DNA of 64,000 nucleotides from Nostoc sp. TCL26-01 (lineage in GTDB: Bacteria; Cyanobacteriota; Cyanobacteriia; Cyanobacteriales; Nostocaceae), in assembly GCF_013393945.1 (NCBI RefSeq), contig NZ_CP040297.1:6600809-6664808 (forward strand). The letters run 5' to 3'. The position numbers and the translations under genes were made by a program. The notes below the pieces were generated by a model, which saw nothing but the letters and a program-made list of their open reading frames with translations, had not been told where the DNA came from and made no database searches. Positions 63,219 to 64,000 of this stretch are shown one piece after another. Position 1 is the stretch's first letter, and every line of letters begins with the position of its first letter.

Positions 63219-64000
63219 ATTTACTATTCCGTGTTGATGTGTCTACCCAAATAGGTACTGGTCATTTGATGCGTTGTTTAGCTTTAGCTCAGGCTTGGCA
63301 AGATGCTGGAGGTAAGGCAGTGTTTGTCATGGCTAATATAGTACCTGTACTGGAGAAAAGATTAATATCAGAAGGCATAGAAATTTTAAAAATTACGAAT
63401 CAATTAGCCACTAAAGATGCAGAGACAACTGCTATGTTGGTAAACAAATTTAATAGTGATTGGTTGGTCATAGATGGTTATCATTTTGATGATGAGTATC
63501 AAAAAATAATTAAAAGTGTGGGTTTGAAAATCCTGTTTATTGATGATTATGGACACGTAAATCATTATTATGCTGATATAGTCTTGAATCAAAATATTTC
63601 TGCTGATGGTGGATTATATACTAACCGAGAACCTTATACTCAGTTATTACTTGGTACACGCTACACACTTTTACGCCGTGAGTTTTGGCAATGGCAAGGA
63701 TGGCAGCGAATCAATCCATCTATAGCCAGTAAAATACTTATAACAATGGGTGGTGCTGATATTGATAATGTCACTTTGAAGGTAATACAAGGATTACAAT
63801 TGCTGTCAGATTATCCTTTAGAAGTGCTAGTTGTCATTGGAGGTAGTAATCCTCATTATGACCAACTAAAATCAGCTGCGGAAGCATCAAAATTTCCTAT
63901 TCGCTTAGAAAATAATGTTATAAATATGCCTGAACTGATAGCTTGGGCTGATTTAGCAATAACTGCTGGTGGTAGTACTTGTTGGGAATTGGCTTTTATG
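63215..64000 (+). CDS. pseG: UDP-2,4-diacetamido-trideoxy-altropyranose hydrolase PseG, 3' end missing
   Basis: The frame starts at the ATG at 63215, overlapping the previous stop (ATGA), and stays open for all 262 codons to the window edge, so it is partial at the 3' side. It begins MNLLFRVDVSTQIGTGHLMR with His17, the essential base of PseG in its GTGHLMRC motif. Further family features are DDYGH, LLGTRYTLLRREF, ITMGGADIDNVT and the end ITAGGSTCWELAF. PseG removes UDP to release the 6-deoxy sugar before condensation with phosphoenolpyruvate. Confidence 0.92.
   Translation, partial: MNLLFRVDVSTQIGTGHLMRCLALAQAWQDAGGKAVFVMANIVPVLEKRLISEGIEILKITNQLATKDAETTAMLVNKFNSDWLVIDGYHFDDEYQKIIKSVGLKILFIDDYGHVNHYYADIVLNQNISADGGLYTNREPYTQLLLGTRYTLLRREFWQWQGWQRINPSIASKILITMGGADIDNVTLKVIQGLQLLSDYPLEVLVVIGGSNPHYDQLKSAAEASKFPIRLENNVINMPELIAWADLAITAGGSTCWELAFM

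Noticed and set aside
63404..63592. Minus-strand frame inside pseG
   Set aside because: The plus strand carries the conserved PseG sequence across this whole stretch.

Overview
The window looks like chromosomal DNA from a filamentous, probably heterocyst-forming cyanobacterium of the Nostoc/Anabaena group. Three things point there. The photosystem II genes psbN and psbH lie in the divergent arrangement typical of cyanobacteria. The octamer GCGATCGC (HIP1) recurs through most of the sequence. The intergenic regions hold 7- and 8-bp short tandem repeats and hairpin-rich dispersed repeats of the kind known from Nostocaceae. No tRNA, rRNA, transposase, integrase or CRISPR array was found.

Layout. 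0-9 kb: the start of an unrecognised gene, a folate/biopterin transporter, a carotenoid oxygenase, a very large multi-GAF histidine kinase whose GAF domains look like cyanobacteriochromes, and the lipid II flippase MurJ. 9-18.4 kb: a conserved protein of unknown function, dapL (lysine/peptidoglycan precursor), a ceramide-glucosyltransferase-like enzyme, a cyclic-peptide-type ABC exporter with a DUF2237 partner, a 2H-phosphoesterase-like protein, holA and a secreted DUF4168 protein. 18.6-20.9 kb: an AAA-ATPase/DUF4435 gene pair matching the architecture of the PARIS anti-phage system. 21-28.3 kb: unknown proteins, a GH38 alpha-mannosidase invaded by repeats, psbN/psbH, and a RelE-type toxin with an XRE antitoxin. 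28.3-34.3 kb: a double hybrid histidine kinase, tatA, pth and rpsU. 34.6-38.1 kb: small proteins of a probable stress cluster (DUF6335, DUF2267, a PfpI/four-helix-bundle fusion, a secreted protein, a cupin). 38.3-42.7 kb: argJ, a candidate small RNA, thrC, and thiC with its TPP riboswitch. 42.8-44.4 kb: a DUF262/HEPN gene pair, a second possible defence module. 44.5-52.8 kb: a Uma2 nuclease, an rRNA pseudouridine synthase, a PAS kinase, a PP2C phosphatase next to an FHA-Ser/Thr kinase, and small proteins. 52.8-64 kb: a long same-strand operon for a pseudaminic-acid-type nonulosonate, running off the window inside pseG.

How the genes work together. The last operon carries PseB, PseC, PseH and PseG homologues, a SpsF/PseF-like nucleotidyltransferase, and a PseA/WbpG-type amidotransferase with its own HisH and HisF copies. 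The HisF copy has lost the first catalytic aspartate of histidine biosynthesis, which fits use only as an ammonia-supplying partner. A PhyH-type dioxygenase, a methyltransferase-like protein, an aldo/keto reductase and a class III aminotransferase are embedded in the operon and suggest an unusual, further modified sugar. The most interesting items for follow-up are this operon, the multi-cyanobacteriochrome kinase, the two candidate defence pairs, and the heavy repeat invasion that supplies coding sequence, a start codon and stop codons to several genes.
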